Positions 16,346 through 25,851 are shown, counted from the stretch's first letter. The stretch is DNA of 64,000 bases from Nocardioides faecalis (GCF_018388425.1 NZ_CP074406.1:3720001-3784000), one strand, 5' to 3'. Numbers and translations: made by a program. Notes: generated from the sequence alone by a model not told the origin.

Positions 16346-17464
16346 ATGGGCGAGGTCTTCGCGGGACGCTACGAGCTGCTCGACCCGATCGCGAGCGGCG
16401 GCATGGGCACGGTGTGGCGGGTCCACGACCGCACCGACGGGGTGGTGAAGGCGGCCAAGCTGCTGCGCCAGACCGACGCCGCGATGCTGCTGCGCTTCGT
16501 GCGCGAGCAGTCCATGCGCATCGACCACACCCACGTGGTGACGCCGCAGTCCTGGGCCGGCGTCGACGACCGGGTGCTGTTCACCATGCCGCTCGTGCGC
16601 GGCGGGTCGGTCTCCGGCCTGGCCCGGCGCAACGGCGGCCGGCTGCCGCCGCGCTGGATCGCGGTGCTGCTGGACCAGACGCTCCAGGCGCTCGCTGCCG
16701 TGCACGCCGCCGGCATCGTGCACCGTGACATCAAGCCCGGGAACCTGATGCTGGAGCCCACCGGCAGCGGGAGGCCGCACCTGCGGCTGACCGACTTCGG
16801 GATCGCGGTGCCCAGCGACGAGCCGCGGCTGACCCACGTCGCGATGGTCATCGGCACCCCGGGCTACATGTCGCCGGAGCAGTTCGCCGGCGCCGACCCC
16901 GACCCCAGCGCCGACGTCTACGCCCTCGGCGTGGTGGCGCTCGAGCTGCTCACCGGGCAGCGCCCGCCCAGCGACGGTGCGCCCCCGAGGATCGACGTCG
17001 CCGGCCTGCGCACCGGTGACGCCGCGCACGACGCGATCCTGGAGGTGGTCGCCGCGGCGACCACCCCGGACCCGGTGAAGCGACCCAGCGCCGCGGAGCT
17101 GCGCACCCACCCCGCGCTGCAGGAGCTGGTGGCGCGGTGGGACGACCCCGCGCTGGCCGACGACATCACGGTGCCCGACGAGTTCGCCGACGCCGCGAGC
17201 CCCTCTCCGGCACCGGGCCCGGCACCGGGACCGGCGCCCACGGCGGGGCAGCGCACGACGTCGTACCCGCCGCCGCCTCCGCCGCCGGGCGCCACGGCGC
17301 CCACGGCCGCGATCGGCACCTCCGTTCTGCCGCCCCCGCCGGCCCCGCCCACCCGGCTCGAGCACCCGGCGCCGCAGCGCTCCGCTCGTCCGGTCGACGC
17401 CTACGTGCTGCTCGGGGCGGGCGTGCTCGGCCTGCTCGTCGCGCTCCTGCTGCTGCTGGGCTGA
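16346..17464 (+). CDS. Membrane-anchored serine/threonine protein kinase
   Basis: 372-residue PknB-type kinase. Gly-loop ASGGMGTVW (16-24), catalytic Lys38 (AAKLL), HRDIKPGN with Asp128, DFG (150-152) and GTPGYMSPEQ (170-179) are all intact, so it should be active. After the kinase domain (to about 265) comes a Pro/Ala-rich linker (about 285-345) and one C-terminal transmembrane helix (VLLGAGVLGLLVALLLLLG). It ends at the membrane with no extracellular sensor, unlike PknB with PASTA domains. A -10-like TAGGCT lies 8 nt before ATG 16346. The convergent neighbour is an exported anchored protein. Confidence 0.92.
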   Translation: MGEVFAGRYELLDPIASGGMGTVWRVHDRTDGVVKAAKLLRQTDAAMLLRFVREQSMRIDHTHVVTPQSWAGVDDRVLFTMPLVRGGSVSGLARRNGGRLPPRWIAVLLDQTLQALAAVHAAGIVHRDIKPGNLMLEPTGSGRPHLRLTDFGIAVPSDEPRLTHVAMVIGTPGYMSPEQFAGADPDPSADVYALGVVALELLTGQRPPSDGAPPRIDVAGLRTGDAAHDAILEVVAAATTPDPVKRPSAAELRTHPALQELVARWDDPALADDITVPDEFADAASPSPAPGPAPGPAPTAGQRTTSYPPPPPPPGATAPTAAIGTSVLPPPPAPPTRLEHPAPQRSARPVDAYVLLGAGVLGLLVALLLLLG

Positions 17465-17465
17465 G

Positions 17466-17485
17466 GCGGGACCGCTCGGTCCCGC
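17466..17485. terminator. Bidirectional terminator between convergent genes
   Basis: GCGGGACCG-CT-CGGTCCCGC, 9-bp perfect arms, directly after the kinase stop. Confidence 0.6.
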
Positions 17486-17525
17486 TCGACCCGCTCAGCC
17501 GGGCTGGGGCCAGGCGTGATGCCGG

Positions 17526-18869
17526 CTAGGCGCGGCGCAGCCGGACCAGGCCGCCGGCGAGGCAGGCGACGCTGAGCGCGGCGACGCCGAGGCCGGCCCC
17601 GCGGCGCGCCGAGAGCCAGTCCTCGGCCTCGTCCACGACGACGACAGGGTTGCCGGAGGCGACCGCGGCGAACGTCTCCTCCCCGACCAGGAACGGCTTG
17701 GCCGAGGAGTAGCCGTCGGGCACCGCGTCCTGCTCCTGCGACAGCACCGCCTGCTGGTACGACGGCTCGTCCGCACCGCCCGCCACGACCTGCGCGGTCA
17801 GCTCGACGGTGACGTCGACCGGGTCGCGGTCCTCGGGTGCGGCCTCGAGGGCCACCGACACCCAGTAGTCGCCGGGCAGCAGCCCGTTCGCGGGACGCAC
17901 CGGGTAGCCGGCGGCGACCAGCTGCTGGCCCTCGCCCTCCTCGTCGGCCACGTACTGTCCGGTGGCGGAGTGCTCGCGCTCGGTGTCGACGTGGCGGAAC
18001 CGCCCGCGCATCGGGTCGATGAGGTGCACGCTGAGGTCGGGGCCGCTGTAGCTGAACGTCTCGGCGTCGGCGCCGGTCGCGGCCGGCACATCCACGCGGA
18101 CCACCGGCAGGTCGCCCCAGGTCAGCGGCACCCGCCACAGCTGCTCGGTACCCTCGGTGAGCGTGGTGGTCACGGTCACCGGCCCCGAGCGGGCGTCCAG
18201 CTTCGGCGCCTTCGCCAGCGAGGCCGCGCCGGGGCGCTCGGTCGCGGCCCGCGGCTCGGGCACGTCGTACGACGGCTCCTCGTCGGGCTCGGTGCCGCCG
18301 GGGTCGGTGAGCGGCGCCTCCTCCACGATCTTGATGACGTAGGGCATCTCGGCGGGGTTGGAGGTCGAGCCGCGCCCGACCTCGATCTGCAGCTCGTCGG
18401 AACCGCGGCAGGACTCGGCCGACGAGCCGTCGCCCGCGCCGGCGGCGACCCGGGCGCCCAGGACCGCGTGCGGCACGACGTACTCGCTGGTGTCGCTGGC
18501 ACTGCCGCACGAGGTGAGCGAGGTGCTCTCGGGGGTGCGCACGCCGACCTTGACGCTCAGCGCGTCGGAGTCCGTCGACTGGGGGGCGCCGAGCACGCCC
18601 ACGTGCACGACGCTGTCCTTGACCCGCCGGGCGTAGGTGAAGTGCTGCGGGTACTGCGCCGAGACTGTCGCCGACCACAGTCCCGCGGTCAGTGTCGTGG
18701 GCTCCGCCGGGTTGGTGCTGGCCCCGCCTGGCACGGCGGTGCCGCCGAGGTCCACCGAGGCGGACGGCGCGGCGGCGAGACCGGGGGCCAGGCCGGGGGC
18801 GATGCTCAGCGCGAGCCAGGCCAGGCAGCCGGCACCGGCGACGGGAAGGGTCGATCGACGAGGGCGCAC
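17526..18869 (-). CDS. Secreted protein with C-terminal membrane anchor, unknown function
   Basis: 447 residues; no family recognised. A signal peptide (start RPRRSTLPVAGAGCLAWLAL, cleavage around the Ala-Ala-Ala-Pro-Ser stretch near residue 35) exports it. The body is rich in beta-prone sequence, has paired Cys (SCGS...SCRG) and a Pro/Glu-rich linker near the middle. The C-terminal GLGVAALSVACLAGGLVRLRR is a single transmembrane helix followed by Arg, so the protein is anchored with its bulk outside. GTG 18869 is supported by TAGGCT 7 nt upstream. It converges with a Ser/Thr kinase; a functional link is possible but unproven. Confidence 0.75.
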   Translation of the reverse strand: MRPRRSTLPVAGAGCLAWLALSIAPGLAPGLAAAPSASVDLGGTAVPGGASTNPAEPTTLTAGLWSATVSAQYPQHFTYARRVKDSVVHVGVLGAPQSTDSDALSVKVGVRTPESTSLTSCGSASDTSEYVVPHAVLGARVAAGAGDGSSAESCRGSDELQIEVGRGSTSNPAEMPYVIKIVEEAPLTDPGGTEPDEEPSYDVPEPRAATERPGAASLAKAPKLDARSGPVTVTTTLTEGTEQLWRVPLTWGDLPVVRVDVPAATGADAETFSYSGPDLSVHLIDPMRGRFRHVDTEREHSATGQYVADEEGEGQQLVAAGYPVRPANGLLPGDYWVSVALEAAPEDRDPVDVTVELTAQVVAGGADEPSYQQAVLSQEQDAVPDGYSSAKPFLVGEETFAAVASGNPVVVVDEAEDWLSARRGAGLGVAALSVACLAGGLVRLRRA

Positions 18870-18876
18870 GGCACGC

Positions 18877-18882
18877 AGCCTA
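18877..18882 (-). promoter_or_regulatory. -10 box of a leaderless promoter
   Basis: TAGGCT on the minus strand, 7 nt before GTG 18869. Confidence 0.6.
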
Positions 18883-18973
18883 AGGTGCCGGTCCACAGCA
18901 TCCGGACGATGTCCGCCGCGATCCGGAAAAAGCCGCCCTCGCCGCCCGTGCCGTGCCAGGTGGCGTGCCCGGT

Positions 18974-19795
18974 TCAGCGGTCCGTGCCGTCGGTATCGTC
19001 GAGCTCCTCGGGCTCCTCGTCCTCGGCGCCGCCGGGGTTCGGGCCGTCGGCGAGGATCCCGTAGAGGCCGCGGCGGGCCTCGACGAGCACGTCGACCGCG
19101 GCGGCGCGCTGCGTCTCGGAGCCCGCGGAGACGATCTGCCACACCGCGGACATCACCTGCCCGATCTCGGACTTGAGGTCGGCGTGCCCGCCGGAGCCCG
19201 GGGCTCCCTCGCCCGCGCCGGCGCCCGGCCGGTCGAACGGCGCCCAGACCGCGGCGAGCTCGTCGGCGTGCTCGGCGCACCAGCGGGCGCCACGGGCGGT
19301 CAGCCGCAGCGCACGGCGGCCGCGGGCCTCGTCGAGCTCGACGAGCTCCTCGTCCTGCAGCTGCTGGACGGTGGGGTAGACCGAGCCGGGGCTCGGCTTC
19401 CACACGCCGCCGCTGCGCTCGGTGATCCGCTGGATCACCTGGTAGCCGTTCGGCGACTCCTCGCCCTCGCCGGCCTCGCGCAGCACGTCCAGGATCGCGG
19501 AGCGCACGTCGCCGCGGCGCACCCGCGGCCCGCGGCCACGCTCGGGGCGGCCCATCCCGAAGAGGCCGGCGAGCCACGGCGGCGGCACCGGAGCACCGGG
19601 GCCGCCCGGGCCGCGGCCGCGGTGGCCACCGGAGCCGGGGTCGCCCCACTGCGCCCACCCGCCCGGGCCGGGGCCGAACCCACCGCGCTGCCGGCGGCGT
19701 CCGCCGCCACGGGGACCGTGTCCGGAGAAGTCGCGGCCGGCGTCGTACTGCTCGTGGTCGAAGCTGCTTGCATCGTTGTCGAAGTGGCGTCCCAT
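18974..19795 (-). CDS. PadR family transcriptional regulator
   Basis: 273 residues. A Gly/Arg/Pro-rich, probably disordered N-terminal 95 residues precedes the PadR winged helix (VRSAILDVLREAGEGEESPN, then GYQVIQRITERSGGVWKPS and GSVYPTVQQLQDEELVELDE). A helical C-terminal part probably dimerises it, ending in an acidic tail. ATG 19795 has GGAGGT 5 nt upstream. PadR proteins are usually ligand-responsive repressors that bind their own promoters; a 12-bp perfect palindrome and a matching half-site lie upstream (19842-19879). No exporter gene is directly adjacent, so its target beyond itself is unknown. Confidence 0.9.
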   Translation of the reverse strand: MGRHFDNDASSFDHEQYDAGRDFSGHGPRGGGRRRQRGGFGPGPGGWAQWGDPGSGGHRGRGPGGPGAPVPPPWLAGLFGMGRPERGRGPRVRRGDVRSAILDVLREAGEGEESPNGYQVIQRITERSGGVWKPSPGSVYPTVQQLQDEELVELDEARGRRALRLTARGARWCAEHADELAAVWAPFDRPGAGAGEGAPGSGGHADLKSEIGQVMSAVWQIVSAGSETQRAAAVDVLVEARRGLYGILADGPNPGGAEDEEPEELDDTDGTDR

Positions 19796-19841
19796 GGGGA
19801 CCTCCGTGGTTGCCGAGGGCCGGTGGGCCCGAGTGTCAGGG

Positions 19842-19879
19842 ATATCGCGTTCCGCTCGTGACGTTTCGCGATATATCGC
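19842..19879 (-). promoter_or_regulatory. Candidate PadR operator
   Basis: GCGATATATCGC at 19868-19879 is a perfect 12-bp palindrome, and ATATCGCG at 19842-19849 pairs with CGCGATAT at 19867-19874. The AT-rich core stands out in this GC-rich DNA and lies 47-84 bp upstream of the padR start. Confidence 0.55.
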
Positions 19880-19920
19880 TACCGTAAGCGCGTCCTCCCC
19901 TCGACGCAAGGCCCCTCGCC

Positions 19921-21939
<2,019 letters not shown>

Positions 21940-21945
21940 CCTTCC

Positions 21946-21951
21946 AGCGTA
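21946..21951 (-). promoter_or_regulatory. -10 box of the M3 peptidase promoter
   Basis: TACGCT on the minus strand, 6 nt before GTG 21939. Confidence 0.55.
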
Positions 21952-22007
21952 GGTCGGGGCAGCGAATTTCGACGTCGTGTCAGGTCGTGGAGATTCCGTC
22001 GGCTCGG

Positions 22008-22076
22008 GTGGCCACGTGTGGCGCACATGTGGCCGGGACGTGGCTTCCGTGTGGGACGCCTGTGGAGCGCGGATTG
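22008..22076 (+). promoter_or_regulatory. Phased GTGG direct-repeat array upstream of fibre gene 1
   Basis: GTGG occurs at 22008, 22018, 22029, 22040, 22051 and 22062: one 10-bp and four 11-bp steps, with ATTG at 22073 as a degenerate seventh unit. An 11-bp direct-repeat period on one DNA face is the pattern bound by OmpR/PhoB-type response regulators, and one is encoded at 28074. The array ends 74 bp (last GTGG to ATG) before the fibre gene. Confidence 0.6.
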
Positions 22077-22092
22077 GGAGGGTTGACCCATC

Positions 22093-22108
22093 AGCGGAAA
22101 CCACCGCT
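22093..22108 (+). promoter_or_regulatory. Conserved inverted repeat AGCGG-N6-CCGCT
   Basis: Lies 5 bp after a TTGACC hexamer (22083-22088) and 27 bp before the start codon. The same arrangement recurs at 23414-23429 and 24347-24362 before the other two fibre genes. It may be an operator or a 5'-UTR hairpin. Confidence 0.4.
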
Positions 22109-22135
22109 CACACCACCGAAGACCGGGAGCACGCC

Positions 22136-22663
22136 ATGCAGAAGAAGATCCTCGTCCCCCTCGCCACCCTCGTCGCCGCCGGCGCCATCGCGGTCGGCTC
22201 CGGCGCCAGCTTCACCTCGACCTCGAGCAACACCATCAGCTCGGTCACCGCCGGCACCCTGACCCAGCACAACTCCAAGGCCGACAAGGCCATCTTCGAG
22301 CTCAAGGACATCAAGCCCGGCGACACCGTCAACGGCACCCTGGAGCTGACCAACACCGGCACCCTGCCCGCCAACTTCTCCCTCACCGAGGTCTCCTCCA
22401 CCAACGGGTTCACCGGCGACGAGCTCACGCTGACCATCACGGACGCCAAGAACGCCGCCACCCCCGTCTACGACGGCACCTTCGGCGGCCTCGAGGACGG
22501 CCTCAAGAAGACCCTCGGCACCTGGGCAGCCGGCGAGACCCACACCTACACCTTCACCGTCGCCCTCGACGCCGAGGCCGGCAACGACGAGCAGGGCAAG
22601 ACCGCCAACGCCGTCTACAAGTGGGACGCCGTCCAGCTCACCGGCGAGACCACCAACCAGTGA
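22136..22663 (+). CDS. TasA/CalY-like fibre subunit with SipW-type signal, copy 1
   Basis: 175-residue exported subunit of the TasA/camelysin family, whose members polymerise into extracellular fibres. The signal peptide (KKILVPLATLVAAGAIAVGS) is followed by the family pattern GASFTSTSSNTISSVTAGTL, the type processed by SipW-like signal peptidases. The mature part has ELKDIKPGDTVNGTLELTN and NTGTLPANFSL, a Donor-type jelly-roll signature. GGGAG lies 6 nt before ATG 22136. It differs from copy 2 at one residue (Asn versus Asp in the ITDAK(N/D)AATP segment). The cognate peptidase gene is at 24991. Confidence 0.88.
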   Translation: MQKKILVPLATLVAAGAIAVGSGASFTSTSSNTISSVTAGTLTQHNSKADKAIFELKDIKPGDTVNGTLELTNTGTLPANFSLTEVSSTNGFTGDELTLTITDAKNAATPVYDGTFGGLEDGLKKTLGTWAAGETHTYTFTVALDAEAGNDEQGKTANAVYKWDAVQLTGETTNQ

Positions 22664-22801
22664 CCGCCTGAACAGGCGAGCACGTCCGGCGACGCGCGAC
22701 GTCACCGACCCTCGAGCAGCCGTCTCAGGCAGCCGCGCCATGCCTGCCCGGGACGGCCATCAACCTCCGGCGGTCACCCCGAGACGCCCTCGGAGGCCTA
22801 C

Positions 22802-22851
22802 GAGCCCCATCCCTCCTGCACACCCACCGGGTGCGCCGAGGGGTGGGGCTC
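22802..22851 (+). terminator. Terminator after fibre gene 1
   Basis: Arms GAGCCCCA/TGGGGCTC (extendable through TCCCT/AGGGG with one mismatch) around a 24-34-nt loop, followed by GTCTGGTTT. The stretch 22664-22894 holds no gene. Confidence 0.65.
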
Positions 22852-22894
22852 GTCTGGTTTCTCGGCCCCTCAGGCTTCTCGGCCCGTGGAGTCC

Positions 22895-23326
22895 TCACTC
22901 AGCCGTGGCGGAGTCGAGGACCTCGACGAGGATCGGCCGCAGCTGCGAGGTGGCGAAGACGTACGACGCCCCGATCACCCGCAGACCCATCCAGCCGTCC
23001 TCGTGCCGATAGATGCCAGGGCGAACGAGATCATCCAGCGGCCCGATGGCTGCAACCTCCAGTGACTCGAGACCGGAGCAACGGTCTGGAGAGACCGCTG
23101 TCGGATCGCAGTCCCGCGGAATGGTGACGGTCACTCCCGCGCGCGAGAAGTGCTGCTCGGCCGGCTTCCCTGACGCCCCGGGTCGGACCACATCGGAGTC
23201 GCCAGGCGAGGTCCGGACGTCACTGCCGCAAGCGGTCGTCAGCGTCACGGACGACAGGACGGCGGTGGCCAGGACGGCTCGACCGAACATGCCCTTCTGA
23301 CGCCGGCGGACCCCGAGCGGTTCCAT
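22895..23326 (-). CDS. Small putative lipoprotein between fibre genes 1 and 2
   Basis: 143 residues from ATG 23326 (ATG 23290 also possible); family not recognised. The signal peptide GRAVLATAVLSSVTL ends in lipobox LTTAC, so it is probably lipid-anchored outside the membrane. The mature domain contains VTVTIPRDCDPT, a second Cys and a C-terminal segment LRVIGASYVFATSQLRPILVE. It is antisense to its neighbours and lies exactly in the spacer between the two near-identical fibre units, so it may be a passenger of the duplication or a locus accessory protein. Confidence 0.6.
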   Translation of the reverse strand: MEPLGVRRRQKGMFGRAVLATAVLSSVTLTTACGSDVRTSPGDSDVVRPGASGKPAEQHFSRAGVTVTIPRDCDPTAVSPDRCSGLESLEVAAIGPLDDLVRPGIYRHEDGWMGLRVIGASYVFATSQLRPILVEVLDSATAE

Positions 23327-23349
23327 CCCGGGGAGAACAGTTCCAGAAC

Positions 23350-23393
23350 GTGGCCGGGGCGTGGCTTCCGTGTGGGACGCCTGTGGAGCGCGG
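23350..23393 (+). promoter_or_regulatory. Phased GTGG direct-repeat array upstream of fibre gene 2
   Basis: GTGG at 23350, 23361, 23372 and 23383, exactly 11 bp apart. The duplication boundary removed the two most upstream units found before copy 1. The last unit is again 74 bp before the start codon. Confidence 0.6.
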
Positions 23394-23456
23394 ATTGGGA
23401 GGGTTGACCCATCAGCGGAAACCACCGCTCACACCACCGAAGACCGGGAGCACGCC

Positions 23457-23984
23457 ATGCAGAAGAAGATCCTCGTCCCCCTCGCCACCCTCGTCGCCGC
23501 CGGCGCCATCGCGGTCGGCTCCGGCGCCAGCTTCACCTCGACCTCGAGCAACACCATCAGCTCGGTCACCGCCGGCACCCTGACCCAGCACAACTCCAAG
23601 GCCGACAAGGCCATCTTCGAGCTCAAGGACATCAAGCCCGGCGACACCGTCAACGGCACCCTGGAGCTGACCAACACCGGCACCCTGCCCGCCAACTTCT
23701 CCCTCACCGAGGTCTCCTCCACCAACGGGTTCACCGGCGACGAGCTCACGCTGACCATCACGGACGCCAAGGACGCCGCCACCCCCGTCTACGACGGCAC
23801 CTTCGGCGGCCTCGAGGACGGCCTCAAGAAGACCCTCGGCACCTGGGCAGCCGGCGAGACCCACACCTACACCTTCACCGTCGCCCTCGACGCCGAGGCC
23901 GGCAACGACGAGCAGGGCAAGACCGCCAACGCCGTCTACAAGTGGGACGCCGTCCAGCTCACCGGTGAGACCACCAACCAGTGA
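23457..23984 (+). CDS. TasA/CalY-like fibre subunit, copy 2
   Basis: 175 residues, identical to copy 1 except for one Asn/Asp change, with the same SipW-type signal, ribosome site and 5' region. Such identity, synonymous sites included, implies very recent duplication or continuing gene conversion. Two identical genes raise subunit dosage; alternatively each promoter, with four rather than six GTGG units, may respond to a different regulator level. A hairpin terminator follows at 24121. Confidence 0.88.
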   Translation: MQKKILVPLATLVAAGAIAVGSGASFTSTSSNTISSVTAGTLTQHNSKADKAIFELKDIKPGDTVNGTLELTNTGTLPANFSLTEVSSTNGFTGDELTLTITDAKDAATPVYDGTFGGLEDGLKKTLGTWAAGETHTYTFTVALDAEAGNDEQGKTANAVYKWDAVQLTGETTNQ

Positions 23985-24120
23985 CCGCCTGAACAGCCGA
24001 GCACGTCCGGCGACGCGCGACGTCGCCGACCCTCGAGCAGCCGTCTCAGGCAGCCGCGCCATGCCTGCCCGGGACGGCCATCAACCTCCGGTGGTTTCCC
24101 CGAGCCGTCCGGAAGCCCGC

Positions 24121-24171
24121 GAGCCCCACCCGCCTCCACCGCCCACCCGGGCCGGAGGAGCGGTGGGGCTC
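24121..24171 (+). terminator. Terminator after fibre gene 2
   Basis: Perfect 10-bp arms GAGCCCCACC/GGTGGGGCTC with a 31-nt loop, then GACGGGCTTTT. The 405-bp gap 23985-24390 otherwise holds the duplicated 3' flank, unassigned sequence at 24172-24270, and the regulatory region of fibre gene 3. Confidence 0.7.
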
Positions 24172-24271
24172 GACGGGCTTTTCGGCATCTTCCCGAGAGC
24201 CTGCCGGGCGGCTGTGCGTCGGGCAGACGCGTGTCGCTCCGTGGGAACCCGCCGTTGCGAAGGCGGCAGCT

Positions 24272-24330
24272 GTGGTGCACATGTGGCTGGTCCGTGGATC
24301 TCGCGTGGAGCTTCTGTGGAGTGCGGATTG
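24272..24330 (+). promoter_or_regulatory. Phased GTGG direct-repeat array upstream of fibre gene 3
   Basis: GTGG at 24272, 24283, 24294, 24305 and 24316, each exactly 11 bp apart, with ATTG at 24327 continuing the phase. The bases between the GTGG cores differ from those of copies 1 and 2 upstream of about 24305, so the GTGG cores are conserved independently of the duplication. Last unit to ATG is 75 bp. Confidence 0.65.
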
Positions 24331-24390
24331 GGAGGGTTGACCCATCAGCGGAAACCACCGCTCCACACCACCGAAGACCGGGAGCACGCC

Positions 24391-24915
24391 ATGCAGAAGA
24401 AGATCCTCGTCCCCCTCGCCACCCTCGTCGCCGCCGGCGCCATCGCGGTCGGCTCCGGCGCCAGCTTCACCTCGACCTCGAGCAACACCATCAGCTCGGT
24501 CACCGCCGGCACCCTGACCCAGCTCAACTCCAAGGCCGACAAGGCCATCTTCGAGCTCAAGGACATCAAGCCCGGCGACACCGTCAACGGCACCCTGGAG
24601 CTGACCAACACCGGCACCCTGCCCGCCAACTTCTCCCTCACCGAGGTCTCCTCCACCAACGGGTTCACCGGCGACAACCTCAGCCTGTCGATCACGGACA
24701 CCACCACCAAGACCGTCATCTACGACGGCACCTTCGGCGGCCTCGTCGACGGCGCCAAGAAGACCCTCGGCACCTGGGCAGCCGGCGACGCCCACACGTA
24801 CACCTTCAGCGTGACGCTCGACCAGGCCACCAGCAACGACGACCAGGGCAAGTCCGCCAGCGCCGCGTACACCTGGGACGCCGTCCAGCTCACCGGTGAG
24901 ACCACCAACCAGTGA
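24391..24915 (+). CDS. TasA/CalY-like fibre subunit, copy 3 (mosaic)
   Basis: 174 residues. The first 94 or so are the same as copies 1 and 2 apart from His to Leu near residue 45, with only one base change in about 280 nt. From NGFTGD onward it diverges abruptly (DNLSLSITDTTTKTVIYDG), with a different set of helical/charged positions, and returns to identity over the last WDAVQLTGETTNQ codons, where it shares the GGT codon of copy 2. This mosaic pattern suggests gene conversion at both ends of a distinct paralogue. It probably contributes a variant or minor fibre subunit. Last subunit before the peptidase gene, 75 bp downstream. Confidence 0.87.
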   Translation: MQKKILVPLATLVAAGAIAVGSGASFTSTSSNTISSVTAGTLTQLNSKADKAIFELKDIKPGDTVNGTLELTNTGTLPANFSLTEVSSTNGFTGDNLSLSITDTTTKTVIYDGTFGGLVDGAKKTLGTWAAGDAHTYTFSVTLDQATSNDDQGKSASAAYTWDAVQLTGETTNQ

Positions 24916-24990
24916 CCGCCTGACCTCCCCGTCACCCCGCACCGTCCCCACCCCGCATCCCACCGCCGACGAGCCCGAGGAGCAAGCACC

Positions 24991-25851
24991 ATGGCCGAGA
25001 AGCAGAAGCGCAGCGCCCTGCGACGTACCGGCAGCGCCCTGGGCAACCTCGTGCTGCTCGTGCTGGTGCTGATCCCGCTGGCCTACATCGTCCCGTCGGC
25101 GTTCGGCTACGAGCGCTACGTGATCACCGGCGGCTCCATGTCCGGCACCTTCGAGAAGGGCTCGCTGGTCTTCGAGGAGCCGGTCCCGGTGGAGGAGCTC
25201 GCGGTCGGTGACATCATCACCTACCTGCCGCCGCCGGACAGCGGCGTGCAGACCCTGGTCACCCACCGGATCGTCGAGATGGGCTCCGACGAGAACGGCC
25301 GCCAGGTGCTCATCACCCAGGGCGACGCGAACCCGGACCCCGACCCGTGGAAGTTCTCGCTCACCGCCGACACCCAGCCGGTCGTCCGGGCCGCCGTGCC
25401 GCACGTGGGCTGGGTGCTGATCGCCATGGCCGACCGGGAGATCCGGATGCTGTCGATCGGCATCCCCGCCGGCCTGATCGCCCTGATGAGCCTCGTCGAG
25501 CTGCTGGGGGCGCTGCGCCCCTCCATCCGTGCCGCGGCCAAGCTCGAGGCCGAGCGCGCCGCCGCCGAGAAGGCCGCCGAGAAGGCCGCGACGCTCGCCG
25601 CCCGCCAGGCCGAGCAGGACGCCCGCAAGGCCAAGCAGGACCGCCGCTCCGCGGCGCGTCGCACCGGCGACCGCCGCCGGGCGGGCGAGCAGCGTCGAGC
25701 CGGCGCGGGCCGCCGGGTCCGGCACGGCAAGACGACGGTTACGAACTGTGTCTGTTCTGTGGAACTTCTGCAGATCTCCGGTGGCGCGCAGCTCCGTAAC
25801 GTTCCCCTTGTCGAGGAAGCCCGGTCCCGGGACCTCATGCACATCCGCTGA
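24991..25851 (+). CDS. SipW-type signal peptidase I
   Basis: 286-residue membrane signal peptidase of the archaeal/ER (Ser-His) class. An N-terminal transmembrane helix (LVLLVLVLIPLAYIVPSAF) leads to the catalytic Ser in GGSMSGTF and the catalytic His in TLVTHRIV, which replaces the Lys of usual bacterial enzymes; a second membrane segment (IGIPAGLIALMSLVELLG) is at about 170-187. SipW enzymes process TasA-like subunits, matching the genes directly upstream and downstream. A long Ala/Lys/Arg coiled tail follows, then an atypical last 40 residues encoded by GC-poorer DNA that may really be promoter sequence for the next gene. The start follows a GAGGAG site 7-12 nt upstream. Confidence 0.9.
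   Translation: MAEKQKRSALRRTGSALGNLVLLVLVLIPLAYIVPSAFGYERYVITGGSMSGTFEKGSLVFEEPVPVEELAVGDIITYLPPPDSGVQTLVTHRIVEMGSDENGRQVLITQGDANPDPDPWKFSLTADTQPVVRAAVPHVGWVLIAMADREIRMLSIGIPAGLIALMSLVELLGALRPSIRAAAKLEAERAAAEKAAEKAATLAARQAEQDARKAKQDRRSAARRTGDRRRAGEQRRAGAGRRVRHGKTTVTNCVCSVELLQISGGAQLRNVPLVEEARSRDLMHIR

Larger units (their letters stand above)
22029..22773 (+). repeat. Duplicated 745-bp unit, copy 1
   Basis: Matches 23350-24094 at a constant offset of 1321 bp, with only about five substitutions seen by eye and no indel. It covers part of the GTGG array, the promoter-proximal region, the whole fibre gene and about 110 bp of 3' flank. Confidence 0.85.
23350..24094 (+). repeat. Duplicated 745-bp unit, copy 2
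   Basis: Near-identical to 22029-22773. The left edge falls inside the GTGG array; the right edge falls just before the terminator, after which the two flanks diverge. Confidence 0.85.

Noticed and set aside
22895..23326. Insertion sequence or transposon between fibre copies
   Set aside because: No transposase motif, terminal inverted repeat or target duplication was found; the spacer holds only a lipoprotein-like gene.
22895..23425. Longer form of the small lipoprotein starting at 23425
   Set aside because: The extra N-terminus is antisense to the fibre promoter array and repeats the antisense of the other arrays; the signal peptide begins only after ATG 23326.
22008..24330. CRISPR-like periodic repeats in the fibre region
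   Set aside because: The period is 11 bp with no spacers and the repeated gene units are 1.3 kb apart; no cas genes are present.
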